Source: Eumeta japonica (taxonomy: Eukaryota; Arthropoda; Insecta; Lepidoptera; Psychidae). From it: 64,000 nucleotides of DNA. The DNA lies in assembly GCA_005406025.1 (NCBI GenBank), contig BGZK01001331.1, positions 62,001 through 126,000 of the forward strand, given 5' to 3'. The notes below the pieces were generated by a model. The model saw only the letters and a list, made by a program, of their open reading frames with translations. It was not told the origin of the DNA and did no database searches. Positions 11,831 through 23,528 of this stretch are shown here, piece by piece. Both the position numbers and the translations under genes were made by a program. Numbering within the stretch: position 1 is the first letter of the stretch; each line of letters opens with the position of its first letter.

Positions 11831-12955
11831 ATATAAGGTTGGAGAAAATGTTTTTCCGTATTTTCTATACAAATTCAACATAATTTTCCATAATATTTTC
11901 TTTACATTTAATTATAACATATATACGCCAACGTGTTCCCATTTTGTAGGTAGTGAAACAATTCCATTGCTGTAGGAATTTTAGGACTTCTTGTCAAAAA
12001 ACTTCGTCACCAGTTTTGATAGTCTTCTTTTAATGTTACCTAACACTAGATAAAAAATTCTGAAAAGACTGAAACAGGTAAAAATATGAGGATGCAACAT
12101 CGAGGCTATTTGATTGATGCATTAACACTTCCCAACCAAAATTCCTCAATATTTACTAAGTGTTATCATAGTCAAAAACCACAACCATTCTGTTGATCAA
12201 TTCCTCCCGTTTTCTTTCTCTACTTCTTGCTCGAGTCTCATCAGCTGTTGACAGTAAAGATCCGAACCGATGGTTTCGCCTGACGGTAAAAGCTTATAAT
12301 GAATAATGCCTTTCCAATCCAACCATGTACTGAGCATCGATATATTGCGAGTTAATCCGGGTTTTGCTATAGTCTGTGCAGCATGCTTGCCGCTTGCTCA
12401 TAATCTTTTTCGCACGTTCTTATCGTAGGTATTCCATTTTTTATTTCCAGTGATCAATATTTTCAAAAATGGTTCGTTTTCATTACCTTTCAAAAGAAAA
12501 TCAGAAATTAGTACATGATACATGAGATTTTTTTTAGTGAGCTCATGTCAGATTCAAATATGGCGCTTTTTTGTATATCCAACTTTTCTAAAAAACGTTA
12601 AAACTGTTTTGTGGTCAATCCCCAACTCATCAGCTATGTCGTAAGAACTGACATGCCGATATTGCTCTACTTTTTCTAAAATAACATCAACTTTACGCGT
12701 ATCAGGTTGATCTAAGCGAGATTTGTCTTTCATATCACTGATAACGTAATAAAACTTCATAATGTATCGAATTTCTACGTTAAATACACTCATTTTAGTA
12801 GACAGAAAACAATAGAAAGTTGGCGGTACACCGTACTTTTTATTTTTTTAATGTCATCTACTTATTGGTATCAAAACTATCAAAACACAAAAAGATTTTA
12901 CTGCAAATTTTACTCATGAAATATGAAAAAACTTTTTCCTCTTTCCTTGTATTAT
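11831..12955 (-). mobile_element. Near full-length mariner element, inactive
   Basis: Terminal inverted repeats are visible: 'ataaggttggagaaaatg' at about 11833-11850 and, on the opposite strand at about 12918-12955, 'caaggaaagaggaaaaag', both leading into 'tttttc..tattt'. This is the 'aggttgggg-aaaaagttt' end type of lepidopteran mariners. The transposase runs on the minus strand. The N-terminal frame (12793 down to 12554, 79 residues) contains KVEQYRHVSSYDIADELGID, the second DNA-binding helix-turn-helix. After frameshifts one can follow FLKILITGNKKW, LDWKGIIHYKLLPSGETIGS, DLYCQQLMRLEQEVE and a C-terminal remnant ending near 11940. The first catalytic aspartate of the D,D34D triad (TGDE) reads TGNK. 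With multiple frameshifts this makes it dead. Length of about 1.1 kb is a little under the usual 1.3 kb. Confidence 0.85.
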
Positions 12956-13039
12956 AAATTAATAACAGCAACACATTTTGTCCATATTCTGTTCACGATT
13001 ATTTCTCATTACTCGTGAGAATTTAAGAATTTATAATTT

Positions 13040-13230
13040 TCATCGTTTGATACGTCATGTGATGCGCTACACCATTTTTCAATTGGCTGCCTAAAATTGC
13101 AATTCGTCAATTTACACTATATATCCATAATTCGGTCGTCTAATTCTGTATATGTACCAAATTCCAACTTTTTTGGTATAACGGATACGGAGAAAGAAGC
13201 TGTGTCGAACGCACAGACATCTTAAACAAA
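13040..13230 (+). repeat. Dispersed repeat, shared with 26.4 kb
   Basis: The order 'tttgatacgtcatgtga', 'aattggctgcctaaaatt', 'ctgtatatgtaccaaatt' and a run ending 'cgcacagac' is repeated in the same orientation at 26335-26590. It reads like the other orientation of the 'tctgtctgtc' repeat at 9.8 kb. Non-coding. Confidence 0.6.
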
Positions 13231-14214
13231 TAAACGAGACTCCATTCCGCAGAGATCATGCCAAGCCCTCGGCTCCGGTCGTAGCTGGAGCCCCTTAAGG
13301 CCCAAACACTCAACCTAAATTAAGAAGATTTATTCGAAAATGTAGAAAACTTAGCCTGCTGCCTAACGATAGTTTTTTTGTCAGTGCCTACTTATCTTCT
13401 CAAGTGGGACTAAAAATACACAAGGCCATTGAATTACCCAACGGCTGACGAACGAGGGGATTGTTGGGATATTTATAGACACGTAGGTGTTTGCACCTCA
13501 AGACTTAGAGGGTTTCAACGTGCTATTTCTGTATAATTGTAAATGAAATTCGTGCGCTGTTTGTAGTGTATTTTGAGATATTTTCTATATTTTTATATGA
13601 ACCATTCCATTTTAATACTAAAATATTTTTTTTTAAATCGTGTTTCGTTATCACCGGCAACATACCGAAACCAAAACAGACATTAGTATATAAATTTTAC
13701 ATATACATATTGTATAAATTTTTGTCTGTCACTTAATCAAAATCGCATCTCTGAAACTCTCCATTTCAAGTGCACTCGTTCCTAAAGTCTCCAAACAAAA
13801 ATACTACATGTTCTAGTAGTTTAAATTAAATGTATCCGAGTTTCTTAAACATAATACAAAATACGTATTTTTAAAATATTATTGTTCTCGTTCATAGTAT
13901 TTAAAAAAAAATTACATGCCCTTTGCTTTCATGAAATTACTTACTTAAAGCTTGACTTAAAGTTTTCTAAAATGATTAGTTAAAGTTAGACTGGCCAAAT
14001 TTCAAAAGAGGGCTGCTTGTAAGTAAGAAAAGAAGGCGGACCAAGGCCAAGCAGAGAGCAAAATACTAGTAGTTTGGAAGATAAACCAAAAGAGGGACAA
14101 AATGAAGAGGAAAAAAAGAGAAAGTAATTAGTCTTCATAGCCGGAAAATAAGTATGTACGATTTCAAACATCTGTGATATGGCAGTTATCACTTAAAGAT
14201 TTTAGGCAGATGAA

Positions 14215-14500
14215 TATCTGTACTAACATATAAGGCTGAAGAGTTCGTTTGATTTTTTTTATTCGAACGGACTAATCTCTGGAAGCGCCAGTTCAATTTT
14301 AAATTTTTTTTTTGTATTCGATTTCCCAATTTTTAAAAGTTACAAGCTATCTGAATAGCTTTTTTGCATATTTGAACGCGCTCATCTCTGAGACTAGCCA
14401 AATTTGAAAAAATCGTCTTGTATTTCATAGTCTAATGACCGAAAAATATTACAAGCTGTATAATATCACGCTGCATTCATCAAGCGCCGAGCTATCGTGG
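14215..14500. repeat. Decayed non-LTR/SINE-type tail repeat
   Basis: Phrases such as 'tttgaacgcgctcatctctg' followed by 'agccaaatttgaaaaa' and 'acaagctgtataatatcacg' are typical of a repeat very common in Lepidoptera, and a related wording recurs at 45.64-45.90 kb. It is diverged and without boundaries I can define. Confidence 0.5.
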
Positions 14501-15884
14501 TTTTGTCAAGGAAGCTGACGAAAATTTTTGCATTTATAGAAATCTTAAGGTGCATAGCTAATCCATTTCATTTACGTAACACTAATGTATAAAAAAAAAT
14601 GTTGGCCTTATACAGTTTTTAAATAAAATTTCACGACGCTGTATATCTAATTATTATATTTAATAAGTAAAAGTAAATATTATGTAATATAAAATGTTAT
14701 TTCATTGGATTAATATTCAAGTTAACGGTGATGAGCGTTAGACAGGACTGAAGGTGCGCAAAAAATTTCTGACACCACTTTACTGAATCTACGATGAATA
14801 AAGTTATAATCGAATATTTTTGAAATGTGGAAGATAGCGTTCAATTGAACTAACATTATTAATGTGAAAGTTTAGACGTTTGTTACTCAATCTCGCTTTG
14901 AGGGCTGAACAGAATTAGTTGAAACTTTGGTGTGATATAGCTCAAAATAACACATAGACTATAATTTATAAAGACATTTTCTCGCGGCTTTGCCTACTTG
15001 ATTGTGGAACGAATACTTGTACCGATTGGTTATTGATAACAGTAATGTTCCAGAGAGGTTCAAGTTCAACATCGGTCCGGAATCTAAATTGCGAGTAGGA
15101 CTTTATATCGATCGATATAAAAGATGAAAGAATTCATACTCTGTCTACGTGATTGGAGTCGACAGGAAAGCTAGTACTAAAAAAATGGTCAAATTTTAAC
15201 ATCCAATACCGGCGTGCTAATATGTAATGATTAATAGAAATAATTTTATTGTTGTAATATAACGATGTTTTTTAAACGTAATATAATAATATTGATGTGG
15301 TTTGTTAGTAAATACATCATTTTATTTTAAATTTCTTCGATCGTTGTTTAGTCCAAATTAAATATTATTTCCTTAATATATTAAAATATCACGTAGTGTA
15401 GTCTAAATATCGTTTATACTAAAAGGCACCTCCAACATAAAATCGCTCTGGGTCTCAGCGTTAGCCCACAATTGGTAATTCCGTAAACAAATTTAAATTG
15501 TAAAATAACAAGTACCTCCTAAGTACTTGTAGGCCCCTCGAGGGTAAACTTAATGACACGAAAGGTCTCTCTATTTTATGTTTTCTCCAAGATAAACTTG
15601 TACAATAAACTCTTTTGTGAGTGTATTATAAGATTATGAACAATAAAAAACCTTATTGTATATGACACAAAGAAATAACCAACAAAAAGTGCAAACAAAA
15701 AATAAATAACTTTATTTCTTTACGTGTCAGGATACGCATCAATACTCTATACCATAAACGCAAAATTTATACAGCATGATAAATTACACCAAAGTCTTTT
15801 CATTGGCTACGAACTAAAGGCGAGAGTAGAAATCAAAATTAAACAAGAAGCCGAAATGGAGCAGAACTACTCATTAGTGTGCTT

Positions 15885-16150
15885 GCAATAAATTACTGGT
15901 ACACTCGGTCACGCCCCAAGCGGAGCGTCCCCGACTTCATTATTCCAATTCCCGTCGAGCGCTTTTCGTCGATCAATCAAAAGTTTCCTTCTCCGTTCCC
16001 GCGTCATTTTATTGTTTTGTTTTCTCCTGCTGGAGATTGGCTTCAGTCCGTCGAAATGTTTCCTCGACGTGGGTATACGATTTTTGTTAGTATGATCTTT
16101 TTAAGGTTCCGCAAGCCCGTTGAAAAAGCGGAGCACTCATGAGATCGCCC
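15885..16150. promoter_or_regulatory. GC-elevated block in intron C-D
   Basis: This stretch, including 'cacgccccaagcggagcg', keeps an 87-residue plus-strand frame open, but the translation has no recognisable domain and no coding-like conservation can be judged. It is listed as a possible regulatory block by composition only. Confidence 0.25.
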
Positions 16151-16292
16151 TCGTGTTTATTAATTTTGTCTTTAGTCTTATTATCAAAAGTTATGATTTT
16201 TTACGTATACAGAGTTTACAGAGTTGAGTGTAGTATCGTAGACAAATGAATTATGGAGGTGAATTGTTGGGTGACAATTAAAAAACCATGAC

Positions 16293-16331
16293 CATATGAC
16301 GTATCAAATAAAGAGTTTGATACATCATATG
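16293..16331. repeat. 16-bp near-perfect inverted repeat
   Basis: Arms 16293-16308 ('catatgacgtatcaaa') and 16316-16331 pair at 15 of 16 positions around a 7-base loop. No wider element is evident. Confidence 0.6.
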
Positions 16332-17543
16332 AGAAATACATTTTTCCTGGATTTTTACTATAATTATAAAATGCATAATTTAAAACAACGTGAAGGAAAT
16401 GTATGAAGTGAGAAAAAAATTAGTCATTGAACCAAAAATTTGAAAAGCATGACGAATTCGCATCGTTTATTTTAAGTAAGACAATATTTTGGTTGTTTTA
16501 ACCAACCACGTGATCCATGAACCCGATTGGTAAAATTATATGCATTATTCAGCTATTTAATACAACGAATTGCTCGGCGATTGTAACGAAATATATTTAA
16601 CCAAGCTAATTTCAAATTTGGTAAGAAATACTTTATTAATGTAAAAATAGAAAATGTTTCTCACCTTTGAAACTAAGCGGCCAGTAATTAAAAATTAAGT
16701 CCTGAAGACCTCATACATAGATTGCAGGAAAAGCTAAATGAAAATCTCAAATCTTTAAATTTTCGAGGCAAAGGCAAAATAGTTGTGAAAAGAGAATATA
16801 ATGTTTAGTTGCACCGACTCATAATATGTGACTCTCGTCACAAAAATCATGTCATAAGTTATTATTTCATCTATTTATTATTCGATATTATTACGAATTA
16901 ATTTTAAAATATCAGCGAATATGACATAAGACGCGAAAAAACTTTTGCACACAGAGTTACAATCCTTATAAAAGGTGATAGTGCTATCATACAGCGGCAG
17001 CTGACACGCAGTACATTTCGTATTGCAAAAACACATTTTTATTTAAGTTTTGTATCTAATCAAGTTTGAAATGTCGATCGCTGATTCCGGATCAAAACAG
17101 AACCTTCTCTACAGAAATTTAACTCACTCTTGGTTGGCTTTTTATGAAAAAATATTCATCGTCAAAAGGGTTTACGTCGAACACTTTCAATTAAAATCTC
17201 TACTAATCACTTTTATTTATTAAATGTTTTATTTTTTTTTTTTTATAAACAACAAACTATATAACGATCGCTGACTTGTATTTATGGCCTAATTGTTTCT
17301 AAGGAAGGCATTTGATAAGTATTTGATCCTCCAAGCGTGAATATAACGGAAAACATATTTATCGTTTTTTTATTTAATCAAATTTAAGTTAACAATAACA
17401 ATAATTTTATATAGTTAAATATCTTACTTTAAAATGACACATTATCTCGTACTATAACAATACATTTTTTTTTCCTTTTTAATGACCAGTAATTGCGTCT
17501 CAAGTCTCCTTGCCGTTTCGCAAATTCTAAACTATCTGAAAGT

Positions 17544-17813
17544 CTATTTCGCGAACTGGAAACCCGTTCGAGTATCCATTGAATCGCGAAAAGTCTCACC
17601 GAATAGAGGAAAATCTTGCAGATCTTGGCCGCGCTGTGCTGCAGGTTGACTGCCGCCGAAACGTAGGCCATTATGCAACGATGGATCGAGTCGGTTTATT
17701 TCTATGGCAGCCTCATTACTAAAACCTCCCAGCGTTTTCCAGTCTGGCGATTCGCCACAAGGAGCGCGTAAGAAATACTCTTTCAAAATCGGAATAAAAC
17801 TTATGATGTTCAT
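17544..17813 (-). other. Unidentified open frame, GC-elevated
   Basis: An 89-codon minus-strand frame lies in sequence closer to 50% GC than its surroundings, and reads for example NEAAIEINRLDPSLHNGLRF. Two other frames also stay open here, so GC content explains much of the openness. I recognise no family. It could be a diverged transposon piece, a pseudogene or an exon of an unrelated nested gene; no convincing splice context was identified. Confidence 0.2.
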
Positions 17814-18069
17814 CCCCTGGCGTATTCAAAACTGCCATGCAAAATAAGAAAATGTCAATCTTTTGTGTATTTTGATATTGTAGTTTCTTTTTATTTAAAA
17901 GCATGAATGGGAACTAATAATTGATAATATAATATGAAACGATGAAAGTGAAAATTTAATTAATTTCAGAAAACAACTAATGTTCAGTCATGAAAAAATA
18001 CTATTTATTTACTTCTTTCTATACGTGTAAAATACATTTCGTTATATGAAATATCCTCTGTTTTATTTT

Positions 18070-18695
18070 TCCAGTTCTGTCCAGCATTTTTTTGTATACT
18101 CTCGATCCGTCGTAATCTGGGGCTCTCTCTGCCTCTGCGGTTGCCTGGGCCAAGCCACGTAGATAACCACCAGTCATCTGGTGCTCGCCCTAACAGGCCT
18201 GCACACTTCCATTTAAAATAACGGGAGTAACGTAGAGCATCTGTAATTTTGGTTCTGTTTCTGATATCTGTACATTTTTTTTCTGATTTCGAATTTGATT
18301 TTTAAGACACTTCTTTCTATTGAGTGTTGGCATATTTGTATTTAGTTTTTTTTTTTTTTTTTGAATAACCCTGTCTGCGAACCATATGTTAGGTTGGGCA
18401 GTATGCACGAGTCGATTACCTTTTTCTTTAGTTTAAGTGGCAGTTTAGGTTTAAATATTTATTTGTGGCTCCAGAATTTTTTCCAAGGGATGTTGATTCT
18501 CCTTTCTACTTCGTCTACGTGGCCGGAACTCTTGAAGGGTTTTTGTTTTCCCAGACAATAAATATAGAAACACATAGATAGAAATAGATATATTTTTAAA
18601 TGAATAGTTTAACTGAAGACCGCTGTTTTTGCACAATCTACAAAGTTCCTTTCTAATTTTTTCGAGCTGTGATAGTGAAAGCAGAGAATAGAAAA
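18070..18695 (-). mobile_element. RTE-type LINE reverse-transcriptase relic
   Basis: On the minus strand from about 18690 the reading SQLEKIRKELCRLCKNSGLQ followed by LNYS matches the 'x-LNxx-SKT' region after the catalytic motif of LINE reverse transcriptases. Then come PRRRSRKENQHPLEKI (another frame: VERRINIPWKKFWS), CLKNQIRNQKK, and at the end GLAQATAEAERAPDYDGSRV, typical of the C-terminal region of RTE/endonuclease-reverse transcriptase polyproteins. Several stops and frameshifts, and an internal A/T tract at 18348-18361, show it is dead. The 5' part with the endonuclease and the YADD motif is absent. Confidence 0.7.
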
Positions 18696-18899
18696 ACATG
18701 GAGGCTATTGAGGGAGGTCTATAACTAGAAAGGGGCCCTAACTTTTATAACTCATATTTATAATGTTAAAATGTATGTCAAATAATATAGTTACGGAATT
18801 AAAAGCATATTATTATTTCTATAAATAAATAGCTATATTTAGTTATATAATGTAAAACATGTTTGTTATATATTTCTGCATATTGACGTCACTATTTAT

Positions 18900-18958
18900 T
18901 TAACTCTTTTTCCTTCTCCCTATTTTTTCTCTCTTTCTGTCTCCCTCTTTCTCTTTTT
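18900..18958. repeat. Pyrimidine-rich low-complexity tract
   Basis: Almost purely C and T over nearly 60 bases ('tttctctctttctgtctccc' within it). Simple-sequence DNA; it could form a triplex but more probably is neutral. Confidence 0.8.
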
Positions 18959-19001
18959 AATAGAACGATAAGAAACTTAAATCTCATGAGCCTAATACTG
19001 T

Positions 19002-19121
19002 GTCTAGCATAACGCCCTAGAGAGAGTATCTATCTCTATAGGACTGTCCTTTTTAATCAAGACGTTGGTGCAAAAAAGATAGTATTGCAGAGATATATTT
19101 CTCTAGGGCATCAAGCTAGAC
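19002..19121. repeat. Short MITE-like inverted repeat
   Basis: The left arm begins 'gtctagcataacgccctaga' at 19002; the right arm ends with its near complement ('tctagggcatcaagctagac', 19102-19121). Pairing continues unevenly for about 35 bp, around a loop of about 50 bp. Size and shape fit a very short non-autonomous DNA transposon. Confidence 0.6.
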
Positions 19122-19319
19122 CTGTAGGTCAATTGAAAGTTATACTAGTATTAATTACATTTCTCTGTACTTGAAACGCTGCAATATTAAAAATTAATTA
19201 ATGACCAGTGACCTATGATGCTTTTCTCCATTTTAAGATGCTTTTCCCCTCCGTGCGTTCTATATAGGTATTATAATGGAAATATTTAAGCCTATTAAAC
19301 TATAAAATTGGTATTGTCC

Positions 19320-19530
19320 ACGACGGGAGGAAACACGGGTCGATGTGTCGAATGAGAAGTTTCTAAAGTCTGATAACCCTCGCTCGGACAGTGGCGAAGG
19401 TCCGTACATCCCTTTGAGTGTGTACCGATTTTTAGTTCTGGTATTAGGGCCGCCGCTTCCGCACCGACGCGTTTCTGATTTCGGTCGTTCCCGCTAGATA
19501 TCGTGCGGTGAAGTTTAAATGTCGCGTTGT
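19320..19530. promoter_or_regulatory. CpG-rich block in intron C-D
   Basis: GC- and CpG-rich ('ggccgccgcttccgcaccga' inside) for about 200 bp in AT-rich flanks. No coding frame or transposon recognised. Candidate conserved regulatory element by composition only. Confidence 0.3.
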
Positions 19531-20867
19531 TTACGTAAAATTTAGGGTATTCTATTATAAAGTCTATAACTTATTCATAGGTTGTTCGCTTATTTTCAAA
19601 AGAGGAAAATGTGTAATTTACGAGTTCGCGAAACTAATTTTTGGCGTCAACTTTGTACTTTAACTGCCTTTCATGAATAAGCAATCGTAGGCGGAGTACA
19701 CAATATTTCAATGTGAAATTTTCTCAAAGTAATTTGGGTAATACAAGACTTTTTCGTTCTGAGCCCAACCTGTTGCTAATAAATCACTTACACAACAAAA
19801 TAATATTATTTCGTTCTTAGAAATACCATTCTACTTTACTATTTCTATACTAATACCATTGTTGGTATTTCTAAAATTTATTAAAATGAAACGGATCAAA
19901 TGAAATAAGTCCAATAATTTCTCATATTTGTTGTTATTTAATTAGTGTTTTAAATATTTTATTGTTTGTTTATTATCACTAAGTAAAAAAAATAGTAAAG
20001 CAATAATTATCAGTTCTCACAGTTCTGTCTAATTAGTATTTTTCTTAATACTATTCAGGCGGATCTCTCTCTCTCTTTATAACAATCTCACACTCATCCA
20101 GCTGATATACATAAAAAGACATACAAATAGATTTTCACCTATCTTCTTTTAAAAAAGCTTTACTTTGTTATTGAATTGTGCGACTTTTAAACCATACAAG
20201 AGAGTGCTTAAAAGTGTCATGGCGCTAACGTTAACCTCAAGTCAATCTCATATAGCTGTGGTGCCGCTGAAAGTCGAATACTGACACTGATCCTAAGTTG
20301 AGCAACCGCCGTACACAGAGTGCAAGTTTGTACGGTAGATTATGCAGTTATTTATCTGGGCTCTCGACTGTTTGCTGTTCGACTGGCTTATGTGGTTCTA
20401 AGCCGTGGAAGGTCACTAAATAGAATTCAAATAGAAGAACTTCATTACTCAAAGTTAACAGAGGAAGTACCATATAATAGAATTAGATGAAATGGAAAGG
20501 TTATGTAGATTTGAATGATATAAACTTAAATTCATCGCCACAGATTAGATATTCTAAAATCAAGGCTTTTCGTTGTAAATACTATTGATATCGTTTATAG
20601 ACTAAACATTTAAAAAATAAATAATATCTTAAAAAAGCAATACAAAAGCATTTTAATAACAAACCGAACTAAAAAATAGAAAATAAAAAATAGAAAGTTC
20701 AACAACAAATCATAATTAATTAATTCGAAATTAAATTAGATTATTATTAATAAAATAGTTTAATTTATAATAAAATGGCGTGGCGTGGGGTGCTTGATAT
20801 GAAATGATACAATTAAGTATTCCATTGGTAACTATTGTATAAAAGTAGAGTTATTGTGAAAGTATAG

Positions 20868-20903
20868 AAAATTGCACCCCACGCGTTTGAGGGGTACAAT
20901 TTT
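20868..20903. repeat. 13-bp inverted repeat sharing 'accccac' with a second one
   Basis: Arms 20868-20880 (AAAATTGCACCCC) and 20891-20903 pair at 12 of 13 positions around a 10-base loop. The same left arm also pairs with 'gcgtggggtgc' about 90 bp upstream (near 20783-20793), so two alternative stems could compete. Confidence 0.55.
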
Positions 20904-22785
20904 CCCGTATCAAAAAATCTTAGCCTTAATTGATGTCACAAATTGCCAGTAGTTAAATATATTCTAATAATAGATCGTTTAGTTTCAAAAAAAAAAAAAA
21001 CTATGGCAACGAGTTCATCATTCATCAGAACAACGTATTACTACTTTAATTGTAACACACAGATATATCCATATGTTTATACAAATGTTATCATAATCTG
21101 TTTAATGAATTTACCATAACATTCGATCAAACTAACCAACACATTGAGGGTCTTCAATCTTTTTCATCCTCATAAGTATTAGTTAATAAATCGTCAGTTA
21201 TATGTATTTAATGGTTTTGTTTAGCAAAATATGTATAGCATATCTTGAGCTGATACACGCAGATTTATGTATTTCTTATAAGTATAAACCATAATATACC
21301 ATACTTTTAAAAATGAAATTCTAATGTAGATACAATATATAAATTAATCTAGTGAAAGTAAAAAAAGACGGTTTTTTAATAAAGTAATAAAATATACATT
21401 AAAAAAACAAACGAGTTTATCGATATTAAGTTTAGTTTCTGCCGTTCAAAGCCTTGTTCGAAGCGGCCTATCAGTTAATCCGTTCCTGAACTTCAGCTTT
21501 CCTTTTAAAACCCTTATGGATTAATCGAACAATAATTTTTTAGTTAGTTTGTGTTGCTCAAAATGATAAATTATCTAACTTTCAGGTTTGTACGTTATAT
21601 ATTAGTGCCGGAGATTCCGTGAGATGAATCAGTTTAGTTTTTACATGTAAACTTCCTGCGTATATGGGTATGAGATATCAATAAGTAGGCACTACAATGC
21701 AAAGACCTGTGATTGGATTACCTTTGAATAAATATAACTATAATATTAATATCCCTAACCCAAGTATATTACAAAACATGGCAGTTTACTTTAAATGTCT
21801 TTCGAAAAATGTTTTAGGGAATAACTGCTTTACTTTCCTTCAATATATCTATTTTTTTAAACACATTTCGTCAATGGCCGCCGGTGTGACCGAAGTTCCT
21901 ATAAAAAAAGGGTTAGATACTTAAGTATTCAGTTAACTGATTTTTTTATTAAGAAGATGGAATCGGTACGCTAAACTGGCTTCATCGTCTTAGAATCGAC
22001 ATGTCGATTACGCAACTGATATACTTATACCAGATAAATAACTGATTTGTTAGTGCTTATCAAACATGAGGTCGTAAAAGAGCTCATAAGCGTAAATAAT
22101 TAAAGTAAATATTTTTCAGTCCTTTAAACCTTAAATCCTATAATGATTGAAGAATTAAGCTTAAAGTGGCCAGCAAACATGATCTTATAAGCACTTATTT
22201 GATTAAACAATGGAGTAATAGTTAGGTTAGAGAAGAGAACTTACAATCTAAACAGCATCTTATCAGGCACTTAAGTGTATACTGCCAAATAGCAAAAACA
22301 TTACAAGAGTTTGATAAGAAAATTTTCATATACAAGGTATATTACGTTTTCGTTTTATTTTGCTCTTTGAGCATAATCTGAAGGTATGCAAAATTAACTT
22401 TTACTTTTAAGTCATAGCAATGTAATTGAAGAGTATCTGTTCAGAAGTATAATATAATTTGAGTTAGTCAGTATTATTAAAAAATAAAGTTTATTGACGC
22501 TGCTTTGTAACTATTTCGGATATTATATTACCAAGTTTTATAATCGAGAATACTCGATTTTATTGGATAAACTTGCATAATAACAATATTCAGATTTTAC
22601 ATAAATATTTAATACAATATTATAAAAGGATTTTTCGAAAATGTTTTAAGAGGCACGCCGACGCGATAAGGAGGCTTATGTGCATAAAAAAAAAAGTTTA
22701 ACAAGCCCTTTTGAACGGACACCCCTCAATTGTTACATATTTCTGACGCTGCATCCTCTAACGACGCCGCCCTTCGTCCGCACAG

Positions 22786-22878
22786 TGCCGCGCACGGTCC
22801 TCAAGGAGCGGTACGAGAGCGCCCCCGAGGAGGACGAGGCGGCGCACGAGGTGCCCGAGCTGGACCACGACGACGCGG
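22786..22878 (+). CDS. Exon D: acidic extracellular linker
   Basis: The acceptor is 'cgtccgcacag' and the donor 'gtgagc' at 22879; phase 1 in and out. It encodes visible residues 140-170 (VPRTVLKERYESAPEEDEAA and on to HEVPELDHDDA). There is no recognisable domain: 11 of about 30 residues are Asp or Glu, so it is probably a flexible, negatively charged spacer between the lectin pair and the stalk. All 30 complete codons end in G or C, an extreme value compared with the next exon. The phase-1 borders on both sides make it a cassette that could be skipped without frameshift. Confidence 0.8.
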
Positions 22879-23195
22879 GTGAGCAGCTTTATTAACCGAC
22901 TTCTGAAATAAGAGGCTATCAGTCTTGCATACTTTTTTAGTATTAGTAGTGGTACTTGTACATGTATACAAATGGAAGCCCATGCATGTTGTTATATGTA
23001 TGTTATATTCTGCGAATGTAGGTTTGTATATTTGTATTTTGTTTAAAAAAATATTCTTAAATATATTTCTTGTCATTATTTAATTTAATTTTAATAGAAA
23101 ATTACCTATAAAATGTCAAAATCACGTAGGAATTTTAGAAACTTAAGATACTATAACATTTTAAGGTCCGACTGCGTGATTTTTACGTTTATAGA

Positions 23196-23528
23196 TATGA
23201 TTAATAAAGGAATATGTTTCTGCCGGGTTGCCAATCACAATACGGCCACAAGTACTTTTAATAAAAATTTTAAAAACAGTTTTTTTCTTAAACAATTTCG
23301 TTGACTTGTTTTGAAAACGAATTATAATTTATTTCAAAGGTAAAATATGTGAAGATCTCAAAAATTTTGAATTAGCTTTTCTGTTTTCGTGTTTTCGGTT
23401 TTCATTCTGTTTCTGTTTCGAAATCGTTTTAAAAAAAGCAGTCAATAATTTTTTTCTTAAAAGTACTTGCAGTCATATTATAGTTGGCAACCCGACAGAA
23501 ACATATTTCTTTATTAATAACTATTTTT
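23196..23528. repeat. Long inverted repeat (fold-back or MITE)
   Basis: The left arm, about 23198-23270, contains 'tgtttctgccgggttgccaa' and 'aagtacttttaa'. The right arm, about 23450-23525, carries the reverse complement of the same words ('ttggcaacccgacagaaaca', 'ttaaaagtacttgcag') at roughly 80-85% identity. Looser pairing extends inward. The AT-rich loop is about 180 bp. This fits a decayed fold-back or MITE. Confidence 0.75.

Larger units (their letters stand above)
11007..22785 (+). other. Intron C-D (11.8 kb) with complete mariner relic and LINE relic
   Basis: From donor 'gtaagt' to acceptor 'ccgcacag'. It contains a near full-length mariner (11831-12955), a repeat copy (13040-13230), an RTE-type LINE relic (18070-18695, minus), small hairpins at 16293-16331, 19002-19121 and 20868-20903, pyrimidine tracts and three CpG-rich blocks (about 11575-11700, 15885-16150, 19320-19530). 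No additional exon is supportable. Confidence 0.8.
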
